The position numbers and the translations under genes were made by a program. The notes below the pieces were generated by a model. It saw nothing but the letters and a program-made list of their open reading frames with translations, was not told where the DNA came from and searched no databases. Source: Streptomyces xantholiticus (lineage in GTDB: Bacteria > Actinomycetota > Actinomycetes > Streptomycetales > Streptomycetaceae). From it: a stretch of DNA of 45,219 nt. The DNA is taken from NCBI RefSeq assembly GCF_014651015.1, contig NZ_BMWB01000042.1:1-45219 (forward strand). The letters are read 5' to 3'. Positions within the stretch are counted from its first letter, which is position 1; each line of letters begins with the position of its first letter. This document shows positions 1 to 7,046 of the stretch, piece after piece.

Positions 1-66
1 CCCCGCGACGTCCTGACCAACCCACAGCACGACCGCACCAAATCCTTCCTGTCCAAGGTGCTGTAG
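1..66 (+). CDS. Amino-acid ABC transporter ATP-binding protein, C-terminal end (partial)
   Basis: Frame 1 is open from the window edge and encodes the last 21 residues, ending in RTKSFLSKVL, before a TAG stop at 64-66. A tail of the form NPQH-(D/E)RT-x-(S/A)FL-SKVL is typical of GlnQ/GluA-type ATPases of polar amino-acid import systems. No Walker or signature motif lies inside the window, so the family call rests on this tail alone. A strong hairpin follows directly, so the gene ends its transcription unit. Confidence 0.55.
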   Translation, partial: PRDVLTNPQHDRTKSFLSKVL

Positions 67-71
67 CACGA

Positions 72-118
72 CACGAGTGAGGGGGCGGTACGGACCAGGT
101 CCGTACCGCCCCCTCGTG
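72..118. terminator. Intrinsic-type hairpin terminator
   Basis: A 14-bp perfect stem (81-94 with 100-113, GGGGGCGGTACGGA arm) has a 5-nt loop. It is extended by CACGAG/CTCGTG on the outside (72-77 with 113-118). It sits between the ABC ATPase stop and the convergent end of the methyltransferase remnant, so it can serve both strands. There is no U-tract, as is common in Streptomyces. Confidence 0.8.
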
Positions 119-123
119 CATGC

Positions 124-850
124 CTACTTCAACGCGAGCACCAGTGCGTCCGACGGCGACGCCCACACCGGGCGGGCCTCGGCGAAGCCGGCCGTGCGCA
201 GGGTCTCGGCGTGCCGGTGGGCGGAGGGGGTGTCGCCGTCGGCGTGCTCGCCGTAGATGCGGAACCGCTCGGCGGTCGGTTCCGCGAGGACCGGGTCCTT
301 GGCGGCGAGCGCCCACCAGTCGGTCCAGTCGAGAGCGCCGGCCGTCCTGGCACGCTCCATGCCGTCGTGGCGGTGCGCGCGTTCCGCCGCGTTGATGCGG
401 GGTGTGGACTCGTCCTTCATGTGGTCGGCGTTCATGAAGACGCCGCCGTCGCGCACCAGTGCGGCGATGCACCGCGTCGTACGAGGTGTGCGGCAGAGCC
501 GCCGTCCAGGCCGGGGCCTTGAGGTCGGCGGTGACGAAGGTGACACGCTCGTTGCCGGCGAAGCAGCCCCGGGCAATGGTCAACAGCGCGGGGTCGAGGT
601 CCACCCCGGTGCTCGTCGCCTTCGGGAACCGCTGGAGGAGCCGTGCCGTGATACTTCCCGTACCGCACGCGAGATCCAGCACCCTCGGCTCGGGGCCGAC
701 CGTGGCCTCGAGCATGTCCAGCATCACCCTGAACCGCTCCTCGCGGTCGGGCATGTACCACTCCTGCTGCCGGTCCCAGCTCTGCTGCCAGGCCGTCCAG
801 TCGGCACCCGCACCCGTAACAGCACCGGTACCCGTGTCTGTGCGGCTCAC
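124..850 (-). pseudogene. SAM-dependent methyltransferase, broken by an internal deletion/frameshift
   Basis: Reading down from GTG at 850, the frame encodes a class I methyltransferase N-terminus with motif I VLDLACGTGS and a motif II-like acidic residue in STGVDLDP. At TSYDAV (about 483-472) the coherent frame stops making sense. The family's C-terminal half resumes in another frame as IAALVRDGGVFMNADHM and runs to a stop at 124 (ending SPSDALVLALK). The segment normally between them, about 20 residues including an HWL-type motif after YDAV, is missing, and the net change is not a multiple of three. One sequencing indel alone would not remove that segment. The catalytic N-terminal half is intact, but no full-length enzyme can be made. 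Divergent from the CGNR gene at 930. Confidence 0.7.
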
Positions 851-929
851 GGAATCCTCTTGCCCGTAATACCCTCGAAGCATAAGCAGCCGTTACCTTC
901 ACCCTAGAACGCCGCGGTAAGGACTACAA

Positions 930-1559
930 GTGGAACTGGCCTATTACTCGGACTACGCCGTGCGCCTGGTCAACACCGAGGAGCCGGCTCGCAACAAGGA
1001 CTCCCTCACCTCGGTCGAGGCGGTCCGCGAGCTCTTCGGCGAGTCGGCCCAGGCCGCACGCCGCGTGAGCGACTCCGACGTCACCCGTTTCCGGTCCGTA
1101 CGGGGCCGGCTGCGCGCGGTTTTCGCCGCGGCGGACGCGGGCGAGGAGACGCAGGCCGTCGACCTGCTCAACTCGCTCCTGCTGGAGTTCCCCGTCAACC
1201 CGCAGATCTCCGGGCACGACTACCGGGACGAGGACGGCCGCCCCAAGTGGCACATGCACCTGGCGGACCACCCGTCCAACGCGACGGCGGGATACGCCGC
1301 GATCGCCGCGATGGGACTCGCCTTCCACCTCACGCAGTACGGCGTCGACCGCCTCGGCCTGTGCGAGGCCACCCCCTGCCGCAACGCCTACCTCGACACG
1401 TCCACCAACCGCTCACGCCGCTACTGCTCCGACCGCTGCGCCACCCGCGCCAATGTGGCCGCCTACCGGGCGCGCAAACGCCTGGAGACCGAGCGGTCGG
1501 CGAGCACGGGCCGCACGGCCGAAGCCAGCCAGGAGACGACGCCGAGCACGGACCGCTGA
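930..1559 (+). CDS. CGNR zinc-finger / ABATE-domain protein, putative transcriptional regulator
   Basis: 209 residues from GTG 930. The N-terminal two thirds resemble the ABATE (stress-induced regulator) domain, opening MELAYYSDYAVRLVNT with a helical middle. The C-terminal CGNR zinc finger has C145 and C150 followed by YCSDRC (C166, C170) and the basic stretch ATRANVAAYRARKR, which is typical of the family and probably contacts DNA. The family is abundant in actinomycetes and mostly uncharacterised, so the regulated genes are unknown. The 3' end overlaps the convergent sodX coding region by 97 bp, which could allow antisense interaction. Upstream it is divergent from the decayed methyltransferase, with 79 bp between start codons. 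Confidence 0.85.
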   Translation: MELAYYSDYAVRLVNTEEPARNKDSLTSVEAVRELFGESAQAARRVSDSDVTRFRSVRGRLRAVFAAADAGEETQAVDLLNSLLLEFPVNPQISGHDYRDEDGRPKWHMHLADHPSNATAGYAAIAAMGLAFHLTQYGVDRLGLCEATPCRNAYLDTSTNRSRRYCSDRCATRANVAAYRARKRLETERSASTGRTAEASQETTPSTDR

Positions 1560-1882
1560 TCCTCGCCGAGCGGACGGAACCGGCTGCGTACCCGCCCGAG
1601 CAGCAGTTCGGGCGGCACCACACCGAACACCCGGCTGTCGCCGTCCGCGCCGGGATTGTCTCCGAGCACCCACCAGCCCTCACCGCGCCGCTCGGCCAGC
1701 CGTTTGACGATGAGGAGATCCTGCTGCAGCGGGTGGCGCAGCACCGCCACGTCGCCGGTGCGGAACGTGGCCCGGTAGTCGACCAGCAACTGGTCCCCGT
1801 GCACCAGCGTCGGCACCATCGAGGGCCCTGTCACTTCGGCGAACCCGAATCGCGCCCTCGGCTCGTGCCACCACTCAGTCAT
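1463..1882 (-). CDS. sodX: Nickel-type superoxide dismutase maturation protease
   Basis: 139 residues from ATG 1882. This start is chosen because it gives the normal length for the family. An in-frame extension upstream would run across the sodN promoter and leader. It is an S26-type signal-peptidase-like serine protease: GPSMVPTL at 19-26 holds the catalytic Ser21, LIVKR holds Lys60, and GDNPGADGDSR lies at 75-84. Known role: it removes the short N-terminal extension of pro-SodN so that the mature protein begins with His, freeing the amino terminus for nickel binding. It is divergent from sodN, 151 bp apart, the usual sodX/sodN arrangement. The 3' end overlaps the convergent CGNR gene. Confidence 0.92.
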   Translation of the reverse strand: MTEWWHEPRARFGFAEVTGPSMVPTLVHGDQLLVDYRATFRTGDVAVLRHPLQQDLLIVKRLAERRGEGWWVLGDNPGADGDSRVFGVVPPELLLGRVRSRFRPLGEDQRSVLGVVSWLASAVRPVLADRSVSRRLRAR

Positions 1883-2033
1883 CAGCCACCTCCGGCTCCC
1901 CACTGTATGTTCGGCCACCGGCCCGACCCGCACGCCGGACTTTTGACCTAAGCCCAAGGGGGCACCCGCCGAAACGGGTCCCTCACGGAGTAATGTCCCA
2001 CCTGAGAAGACGATCACGAGGAAGGACAGCTCA

Positions 2034-2429
2034 ATGCTCTCCCGCCTGTTTGCCCCCAAGGTGAAGGTCAGCGCCCACTGCGACCTGCCTTGCGGTGTGT
2101 ACGACCCGGCCCAGGCCCGCATCGAGGCGGAGTCGGTCAAGGCCGTCCAGGAGAAGTACCAGGCCAACGAGGACCCGCACTTCCGCGCCCGCGCCACGGT
2201 CATCAAGGAGCAGCGCGCGGAGCTCGCCAAGCACCACGTCTCGGTGCTGTGGAGCGACTACTTCAAGCCCCCGCACTTCGAGAAGTACCCGGAGCTGCAC
2301 CAGCTCATCAACGACACGCTCAAGGCACTCTCGGCCGCCAAGGCCTCGACGGACCCGGCGACCGGCCAGAAGGCCCTGGACTACATCGCCCAGATCGACA
2401 AGATCTTCTGGGAGACCAAGAAGGCCTGA
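2034..2429 (+). CDS. sodN: Superoxide dismutase, Ni-containing
   Basis: 131 residues, with ATG 2034 preceded by GAGGAAGGA at 2018-2025 (good spacing). The nickel hook HCDLPCGVYDP begins at residue 15. After cleavage of the 14-residue leader, H15, C16 and C20 become His1, Cys2 and Cys6, the Ni ligands. The rest is the four-helix bundle that forms the hexamer. The enzyme disproportionates superoxide in the cytoplasm when nickel is available. In S. coelicolor, nickel induces sodN and represses the iron enzyme sodF through Nur. I saw no obvious Nur box here. The 3' UTR ends in a strong hairpin and may give a small RNA (see 2430-2490). Confidence 0.97.
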   Translation: MLSRLFAPKVKVSAHCDLPCGVYDPAQARIEAESVKAVQEKYQANEDPHFRARATVIKEQRAELAKHHVSVLWSDYFKPPHFEKYPELHQLINDTLKALSAAKASTDPATGQKALDYIAQIDKIFWETKKA

Positions 2430-2490
2430 CCTCGCGTCGGCTTCCCGCACCCGGCCCGCAGGACTCCTCGAGTCCGCAGGCCGGGTGCGG
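2430..2490 (+). ncRNA. Candidate sodN 3'-UTR-derived small RNA (s-SodF-like)
   Basis: In S. coelicolor the sodN 3' UTR is processed into a stable RNA that pairs with sodF mRNA (established work, recalled). Here the segment after the sodN stop is short, G+C rich and ends in a strong terminator at 2447-2488, the layout expected for such an RNA. The complementary sodF 5' region is outside the window, so pairing cannot be tested. The 5' boundary is a guess. Confidence 0.3.
2447..2488 (+). terminator. sodN terminator, two-tier hairpin
   Basis: The outer stem GCACCCGGCC (2447-2456) pairs with GGCCGGGTGC (2479-2488). The inner stem GGACT (2461-2465) pairs with AGTCC (2471-2475). It lies 18 bp after the sodN stop codon. 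Confidence 0.85.
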
Positions 2491-2516
2491 CCGTATGAGG
2501 CAGCAACTGGACGCAC

Positions 2517-4094
2517 ATGCTCCGGTTGTGGCCTGGTGGTGTTGGAGGAGGAGCCATCGAGCTTCGGGAACAGGCCCCGGTCGCGGACCGCCCGCCCGAC
2601 GCCCGGGCGCCCCTTCCGGTGGCCGAGCGGCTGTCGAACGGTGCGGCCGGCCGTCCGCTCTCCTTCGTCGCCCCGGCCTCCCTCGCCCTGGCCCTCGGGC
2701 TGTGGGGCATCACCCGGCAGAGCACGATGTGGCGCGACGAGTCCGTCACCTACCAGGTCGCGCACCGCACCCCCTCCGAGATATGGGCGCTGCTGGACAA
2801 CGCCGATGCCGTGCACGGCCTCTACTACTTCCTCATGCACGCCCTCTACTCCCTTTGGGAGGGCGGGCTCGTCACCCTCCGGCTGCCGTCCGTACTGGCC
2901 GTGGCCGCTGCCGCCGGGCTGGTCGGCCTCACGGCGTCCCGGATCGCCGGACACCGCGCGGGAGTGTTGAGCGGTCTGGTGTTCGCGCTCACGCCGGAAG
3001 TGCAGATGTACGCGCAGGAAGGGCGCTCCTACGCGATGGTCTGCACCCTGGTCGCGCTCGCCACCTGGCTGCTGGCCCGCGCGCTGACCGGACCGTCCGC
3101 ACCGCGCAGCTGGGCCCTCTACTCGCTCGCCGTCCTTGCCGCGAGCTGGCTCCACGAGTTCGCCGTCCTCACCCTGATGGCGCACGGAGTGACCGTGCTG
3201 CTTGCCCGTACGACCCTGCGGGTGCGGCGCTGTTGGGCGGTGGCGGCCGGGGTCGCGGTGATCGGGCTGGCCCCGCTGGTCCTGTTCAGCGTCGGGCAGG
3301 CCGGCCAGGTGTCCTGGATCGGCGGGCCCAAGCCGAGGGAGTGGCTGGAGATCACGGGCGTCGCGCTCGTCGCCGTCGTGTGTGCCAGGTACCCGGCCGC
3401 CACCGGTGCGGGACCGGTGCTCGTCGTCCGGCTGGCCCTGCCGCTGGCGCTCCTGCCCACGGCGGTGCTCCTGCTGGCCGCGGTCCATGAGCCGATGTAC
3501 GTGGACCGGTACGTCCTCTTCACCAACGTCGGTTTCGCACTCCTGGTCGGCACCTCGCTGAGCCGGCTGTACACCTGGGCGTCCACCCTGGCGCCGCTGC
3601 GCCCCCGGTCCGCGCGCTTCGCGGCGGTCGGGGCGTCGGCGACCGCGGTTGTCCTCGCGCTGACTCCGGTGACGCTGCAGATGCGGACGCCGGACAGCCG
3701 GAAGGACGACGTGACGGCCATCGCCCAAGAGGTGCAGCGGGTCTCCGCCCCGGGCGACGGGGTCCTCTTCACTCCCTCACGCCGGCGCGAGTGGAGGCTG
3801 TCGTACCCCGCCGAGTTCGGCGGACTCCTCGATCTCGCTCTCGAGAGGAGTCCGAAGGCGTCGGCGTCGCTTCAGGGCGAGGAGCTCCCGGCTGCCGAGA
3901 TCCGCAGCCGCATGCTGGCCCTGGACCGGATCGTGGTGCTGAGCGACCCGCCTGACCAGCCGCAGGACGCCGTGGAGCAGGAGGCGGTCAAACGCGAGGT
4001 GCTGCGCACCCGCTTCCACGAGTGCTCGCGGACGCAGCTGAAAGGGGCTCAGGTCACCGTCTACGCCCGCTCGAAGCGCTGCACGGCGGAGTAG
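2517..4094 (+). CDS. Integral membrane glycosyltransferase, GT39/GT83-like (putative mannosyltransferase)
   Basis: 525 residues from ATG 2517. The start is uncertain, and later in-frame GTG codons such as 2620 are possible. About 10 hydrophobic segments follow a polar N-terminus of about 45 residues. The first extracytoplasmic loop contains TMWRDESVTY, the acidic DE motif expected of C-type, polyprenyl-phosphate-sugar-dependent glycosyltransferases. The next helix begins VHGLYYFLMHALY, a pattern seen in actinobacterial GT39-like proteins. The C-terminal 130 residues form a soluble, probably extracytoplasmic domain. The likely role is transfer of mannose or another sugar from a lipid-linked donor to a cell-envelope acceptor. 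Donor and acceptor cannot be read from the sequence. It stands alone downstream of sodN. Confidence 0.75.
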   Translation: MLRLWPGGVGGGAIELREQAPVADRPPDARAPLPVAERLSNGAAGRPLSFVAPASLALALGLWGITRQSTMWRDESVTYQVAHRTPSEIWALLDNADAVHGLYYFLMHALYSLWEGGLVTLRLPSVLAVAAAAGLVGLTASRIAGHRAGVLSGLVFALTPEVQMYAQEGRSYAMVCTLVALATWLLARALTGPSAPRSWALYSLAVLAASWLHEFAVLTLMAHGVTVLLARTTLRVRRCWAVAAGVAVIGLAPLVLFSVGQAGQVSWIGGPKPREWLEITGVALVAVVCARYPAATGAGPVLVVRLALPLALLPTAVLLLAAVHEPMYVDRYVLFTNVGFALLVGTSLSRLYTWASTLAPLRPRSARFAAVGASATAVVLALTPVTLQMRTPDSRKDDVTAIAQEVQRVSAPGDGVLFTPSRRREWRLSYPAEFGGLLDLALERSPKASASLQGEELPAAEIRSRMLALDRIVVLSDPPDQPQDAVEQEAVKREVLRTRFHECSRTQLKGAQVTVYARSKRCTAE

Positions 4095-4387
4095 GGAGGC
4101 CCCGAGCGCGCGGCTTGCGCGGGTCACGCCGCCGGCAGAGGGCGGATGCCGCGTATCTGGCCGGTGTGGGGCAGCAGCCACTGCCGGTACCCGGTCGCCC
4201 GCAGCGCCGCCTCACGGTATGCGGCCATCCGAATGCGCAGAGAGCGCGCCCGGGTGAACCGGTTGCGGGCCGACGAGCTCGCGGCCGCGGTCGCCAAGGT
4301 CTCCTGACGGGACCCGGTCCGCCAGGCAGGGGCGCGCCGCAGTGCAGGTGGGGCGCCCCTTCGCCCCCGGTGCCTCCTGGGTCCCGC
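4095..4387. other. 293-bp intergenic stretch with two possible gene remnants
   Basis: No full gene is seen. On the minus strand a short frame (about 4123-4227) starting MAAYREAALRATG and ending at a TGA looks protein-like, as if the C-terminal end of a lost gene. On the plus strand a frame ending RADELAAAVAKVS stops at about 4308. Neither has a convincing start or family. G+C-rich inverted repeats near 4330-4360 could act as a terminator for the flanking convergent genes. Confidence 0.3.
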
Positions 4388-4831
4388 TCAGGCCTGTGCC
4401 GGCTCCCGCTGCCCGAGTCCGGCGCCCGGCGGCAGTTGGCGGCTGATACGGCCGAGCGCGTTGTCGAAGTCGCCGTCCGCGACCCCCGCCTCGTACGCGG
4501 TACCGCCGTAGTGCAGTGTCAGGTTGAGGTCCGCCCGGTCGAGGAGCGGACCGCTCCGGGAAGGTTCGCCGAGCGTCAGCAGACAGCTGAGCGTGGCCTG
4601 CTGGACCGCGCCGTCCGCGTGGACGGGCAGCGGCATGTCCCACTCCAGGACGCACGAGGCCAGGACAGGGGACCCGCCCGCTGCCCTGAGAGCGGCGAAG
4701 GTCTCCCCTTCGTACTCGACCCCCCTTATACATGTGCGCAGTTGGCCGCCGCTCGCCGATATGGTGACCGATTCCGCGCCCTGCCGGTCGCGGTACCAGC
4801 CCGCCCAGGCTTCCGTTGACTCCGATGACAT
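4388..4831 (-). CDS. Conserved Streptomyces protein, DUF6304-like
   Basis: 147 residues from ATG 4831. Upstream in-frame codons encode Arg/Pro-rich shadow sequence, so the start is placed at MSSESTEAWAGWYRD. No signal peptide or membrane segment is seen, and the composition suggests a soluble beta-rich protein. The WAGWYRDR opening, LRTCIRGVEYEG, ASCVLEWDMPLPV and TLSCLLTLGEPS blocks resemble the actinobacterial DUF6304 family as I recall it. No catalytic motif can be named and no function is known. Convergent with the glycosyltransferase gene at 2517-4094. Confidence 0.65.
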   Translation of the reverse strand: MSSESTEAWAGWYRDRQGAESVTISASGGQLRTCIRGVEYEGETFAALRAAGGSPVLASCVLEWDMPLPVHADGAVQQATLSCLLTLGEPSRSGPLLDRADLNLTLHYGGTAYEAGVADGDFDNALGRISRQLPPGAGLGQREPAQA

Positions 4832-4901
4832 GCGCGGACTGTAGCGGTAGGGCCGTTCGGGCCGCGCCCCAGGTGCCACTCGGTTCTTTCGCGGACGAAC
4901 C

Positions 4902-5165
4902 TCAGGATGTGCCGACCTCCCGGCCGGACGTGTCGTCCGGGTCCTCCGGGGACTCGGCGGCGGCCTCCGCGGGGACATGATCCGCGGAGACATGGAGAGG
5001 GCAGTCCGGGTTGCGGCAGGGTCCCGGTGCCCACAGCGGGACGTACGCGCCCAGCGTCTTGTGCCGCTTCACGATGGCAGCCACCGGGTGCCCGCATCCG
5101 GGGCACTTGTACGGGTGCTGCGGGTCATGACTGGTCCGGGACGATTCAGGTCCGTTGCTGGCCAT
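4902..5165 (-). CDS. Small zinc-ribbon-like hypothetical protein
   Basis: 87 residues from ATG 5165. Two cysteine pairs, CPGCGHP near residue 21 and CRNPDC near residue 50, are separated by a basic linker, which fits a single zinc ribbon. The last 25 residues are acidic and probably disordered. No named family is recognised. It may be a nucleic-acid- or protein-binding accessory factor, but that is inference only. It lies 70 bp from the DUF6304-like gene in the same orientation and could be co-transcribed with it. Confidence 0.65.
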   Translation of the reverse strand: MASNGPESSRTSHDPQHPYKCPGCGHPVAAIVKRHKTLGAYVPLWAPGPCRNPDCPLHVSADHVPAEAAAESPEDPDDTSGREVGTS

Positions 5166-5220
5166 AAGGAAAGAATATGCCGGTCCCCTCGACCGTGGCA
5201 GTACGGCCCGCCCGTCAGTC

Positions 5221-5796
5221 CTACCGGCTGTACTGCTGCACGACCACGCCGTTGTCGAAGGACCGCACCGACTCCAGCGAGAAGTCGGAGACCTGGAACG
5301 GCGCCGCGAACATGGGCATGCCTGACCCGAGCACGGCCGGGTAGGTCTTGATGACGAGCTCGTCGACCTCACCGATCAGCTGCCCCGCGAGATTCGCGCC
5401 GCCGCAGAGATAGATGTCCAGACCGTCCTGCTTCTTGAGCTCCTGGACCGCGGCGACCACATCACCGGAGACGATGCGCACATTGGCATCGGGCGACTCC
5501 TTGAGGCTGGTCGACACCACATACTCGCGCAGGTGGGCGTAGGGGCTGGTGATGCCCGCCTTCAGCGCCAGGTCATAGCTGGCGCGTCCCTGTATGACCG
5601 TGTCGTACCGGCTGTTCTGCACGTCCTCGACACCGAAGGCGCGACGGGCCGCAGTCGGCAGGGTGTCCGGGCACTCGTCCCTGAGGTACTCCAGAAAGTC
5701 TCCTGTCACCAGCTTGCTGAAGAAGTCCGCCTCACCGTCCGGGGCTCCGATGAAGCCGTCGATGGAGGCTGCGATGAAGTAGCTGAGCTTTCGCAC
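5221..5796 (-). CDS. Dihydrofolate-reductase-family (RibD C-terminal) protein
   Basis: 191 residues from GTG 5796, preceded by AGGGGA on the minus strand at good spacing. The frame continues upstream but only as Arg/Gly-rich shadow sequence. MRKLSYFIAASIDGFI is the standard opening of the RibD-C/YyaP-like branch. IYLCGGANLAGQLI near residue 130 is the nucleotide-binding GG loop, and VDELVIKTYPAVLGSGMPMF is the usual C-terminal block. Such proteins are NAD(P)H-dependent reductases of unknown substrate, distinct from essential FolA. Single gene. Confidence 0.88.
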   Translation of the reverse strand: MRKLSYFIAASIDGFIGAPDGEADFFSKLVTGDFLEYLRDECPDTLPTAARRAFGVEDVQNSRYDTVIQGRASYDLALKAGITSPYAHLREYVVSTSLKESPDANVRIVSGDVVAAVQELKKQDGLDIYLCGGANLAGQLIGEVDELVIKTYPAVLGSGMPMFAAPFQVSDFSLESVRSFDNGVVVQQYSR

Positions 5797-5915
5797 GCTG
5801 ATCCCCTGATCGTTGGAAGCCGAAGGGGTCGGCGAAAAGGGCGCTGACCACTTCATCCATAGTGCTTCGATTGCAGTTCTCACCGCAAGCACTTTCCGTG
5901 CGCCGCTCGTACGGA

Positions 5916-6953
5916 TCAGCGGATGCGGCGGGTGACGAACTCGGCCAGCGCCAGCAGATCCCCGGCCGGCGTCAGGTCCGGGACCGCACGTGCCAGTTCG
6001 CCGACGGCGCGTGACATCCGGTCGGCGGCGTGCAGCTGGGCCCAGTCCCGCCCGCCTGCCCGTTCCACCGCGTCCGTGGCGCGGCGGACCGCGGAGGCGC
6101 TCATCGGCCCGCGGTACAGCTCGGCCAGCTCGGCACCGGCCGGAGTGCCCGAGGACAGGGCGGCCACCACCGGGAGGGACTTCTTGTGCGCGGCGAGATC
6201 CGCGCCTGCCGGCTTGCCGGTCTGCTCCGGGTCCCCCCAGATCCCGATGAGATCGTCGACGAGCTGGAAGGCCAGCCCGGCCTCCCGCCCGAAGGCGTCC
6301 ATGGCCGCGACCTCCTCCTCTCCCGCGCCCGCGTACAGCGCGCCGAGCGCGCAGGCGCAGCCCAGCAGGGCCCCGGTCTTGGCCGTCGCCATGGCGATGC
6401 ACTCGTCCAGGGTGACCTCGCCCGGTGGTCGTTCCTCGAAGGCGCAGTCGGCCTGCTGCCCGGCGCACAGTTCGATGACGCACGCCGTCAGCCGCACCGA
6501 CGCCGCCGCCGCAGCCGCATGCCGGTCCTTGGCGAGCAGTCCGAGCGCGAGCGCCGACATCGCGTCCCCGGCGATGATGGCGTCGGGGACACCGAACACG
6601 TTCCACGCCGTGGGGCGGTGCCTGCGGGTGGGGTCCTCGTCGATCACGTCGTCGTGCAGCAGGGTGAAGTTGTGCACGAGTTCCACCGCGGCGGCCGCCC
6701 GCACCGCCTGAAAGGGGTCACCGCCGAGCGCTCGGCAGGCGGCGAGCACCAGCGCCGGCCGGACGGCCTTGCCTGCGGACCTGGGGGCCGGGATGCCGTC
6801 GGCCCGCTCCCAGCCGAAGTGGTACATGGCGACCCGGCGCAGGGAGCCGGGCAGCGACGCGACAGCGGAACGGAGTTCGGGGTCGACGGCACTGCGGGTG
6901 CGCTCGAGGAGGTCGGAGGCGTCACGGCCTTCGACGGTGTCCGGCATGGTCAA
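5916..6953 (-). CDS. Polyprenyl diphosphate synthase, family 2B encapsulin cargo
   Basis: 345 residues. Start TTG 6953 has GGAAAGGA 9 nt upstream. ATG 6947 is the alternative. It is a trans-isoprenyl diphosphate synthase with first Asp-rich motif DDVID at 101-105 (within LLHDDVIDED) and second motif DDLIGIWGD at 233-241. It condenses IPP with an allylic diphosphate to a C15-C20 or longer product. The chain length cannot be read safely. It sits 93 bp behind the encapsulin shell gene in the same direction, the arrangement of family 2B polyprenyl-transferase cargo operons. The N-terminal 30 residues (with DLLERTR) are the likely encapsulation tag region, by analogy. Regulation probably follows the shell promoter, modulated by the hairpin at 6995-7021. 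Confidence 0.9.
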   Translation of the reverse strand: MTMPDTVEGRDASDLLERTRSAVDPELRSAVASLPGSLRRVAMYHFGWERADGIPAPRSAGKAVRPALVLAACRALGGDPFQAVRAAAAVELVHNFTLLHDDVIDEDPTRRHRPTAWNVFGVPDAIIAGDAMSALALGLLAKDRHAAAAAASVRLTACVIELCAGQQADCAFEERPPGEVTLDECIAMATAKTGALLGCACALGALYAGAGEEEVAAMDAFGREAGLAFQLVDDLIGIWGDPEQTGKPAGADLAAHKKSLPVVAALSSGTPAGAELAELYRGPMSASAVRRATDAVERAGGRDWAQLHAADRMSRAVGELARAVPDLTPAGDLLALAEFVTRRIR

Positions 6954-6994
6954 CTGGGCGGTCCTTTCCTGTGATGGCTTCGCTCCCCGCGGAC

Positions 6995-7021
6995 GGGGAC
7001 GCGGCGGGGTCGCCGCGCCCC
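6995..7021 (-). terminator. Hairpin between encapsulin shell and cargo genes
   Basis: CGCGGCG (7000-7006) pairs with CGCCGCG (7011-7017) across a GGGT loop. Past a single bulged A (6999), GGGG (6995-6998) pairs with CCCC (7018-7021). It lies in the 93-bp gap after the shell stop codon. It may act as a partial terminator or RNA-processing site that sets more shell than cargo. That effect is inferred. Confidence 0.5.
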
Positions 7022-7046
7022 CTTGAGGTCACGTCGTCGAGGAGCG

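Noticed and set aside
2031..3728. 565-codon open frame on the minus strand across sodN and the glycosyltransferase gene
   Set aside because: Arg/Gly/Gln-rich, low-complexity translation with no motif, antisense to two clearly coding genes. It is an artefact of high third-position G+C.
5797..6606. In-frame upstream extension of the dihydrofolate-reductase-family gene
   Set aside because: The extra 270 residues are Arg/Gly-rich and antisense-like to the prenyl synthase. A good ribosome-binding site supports GTG 5796.
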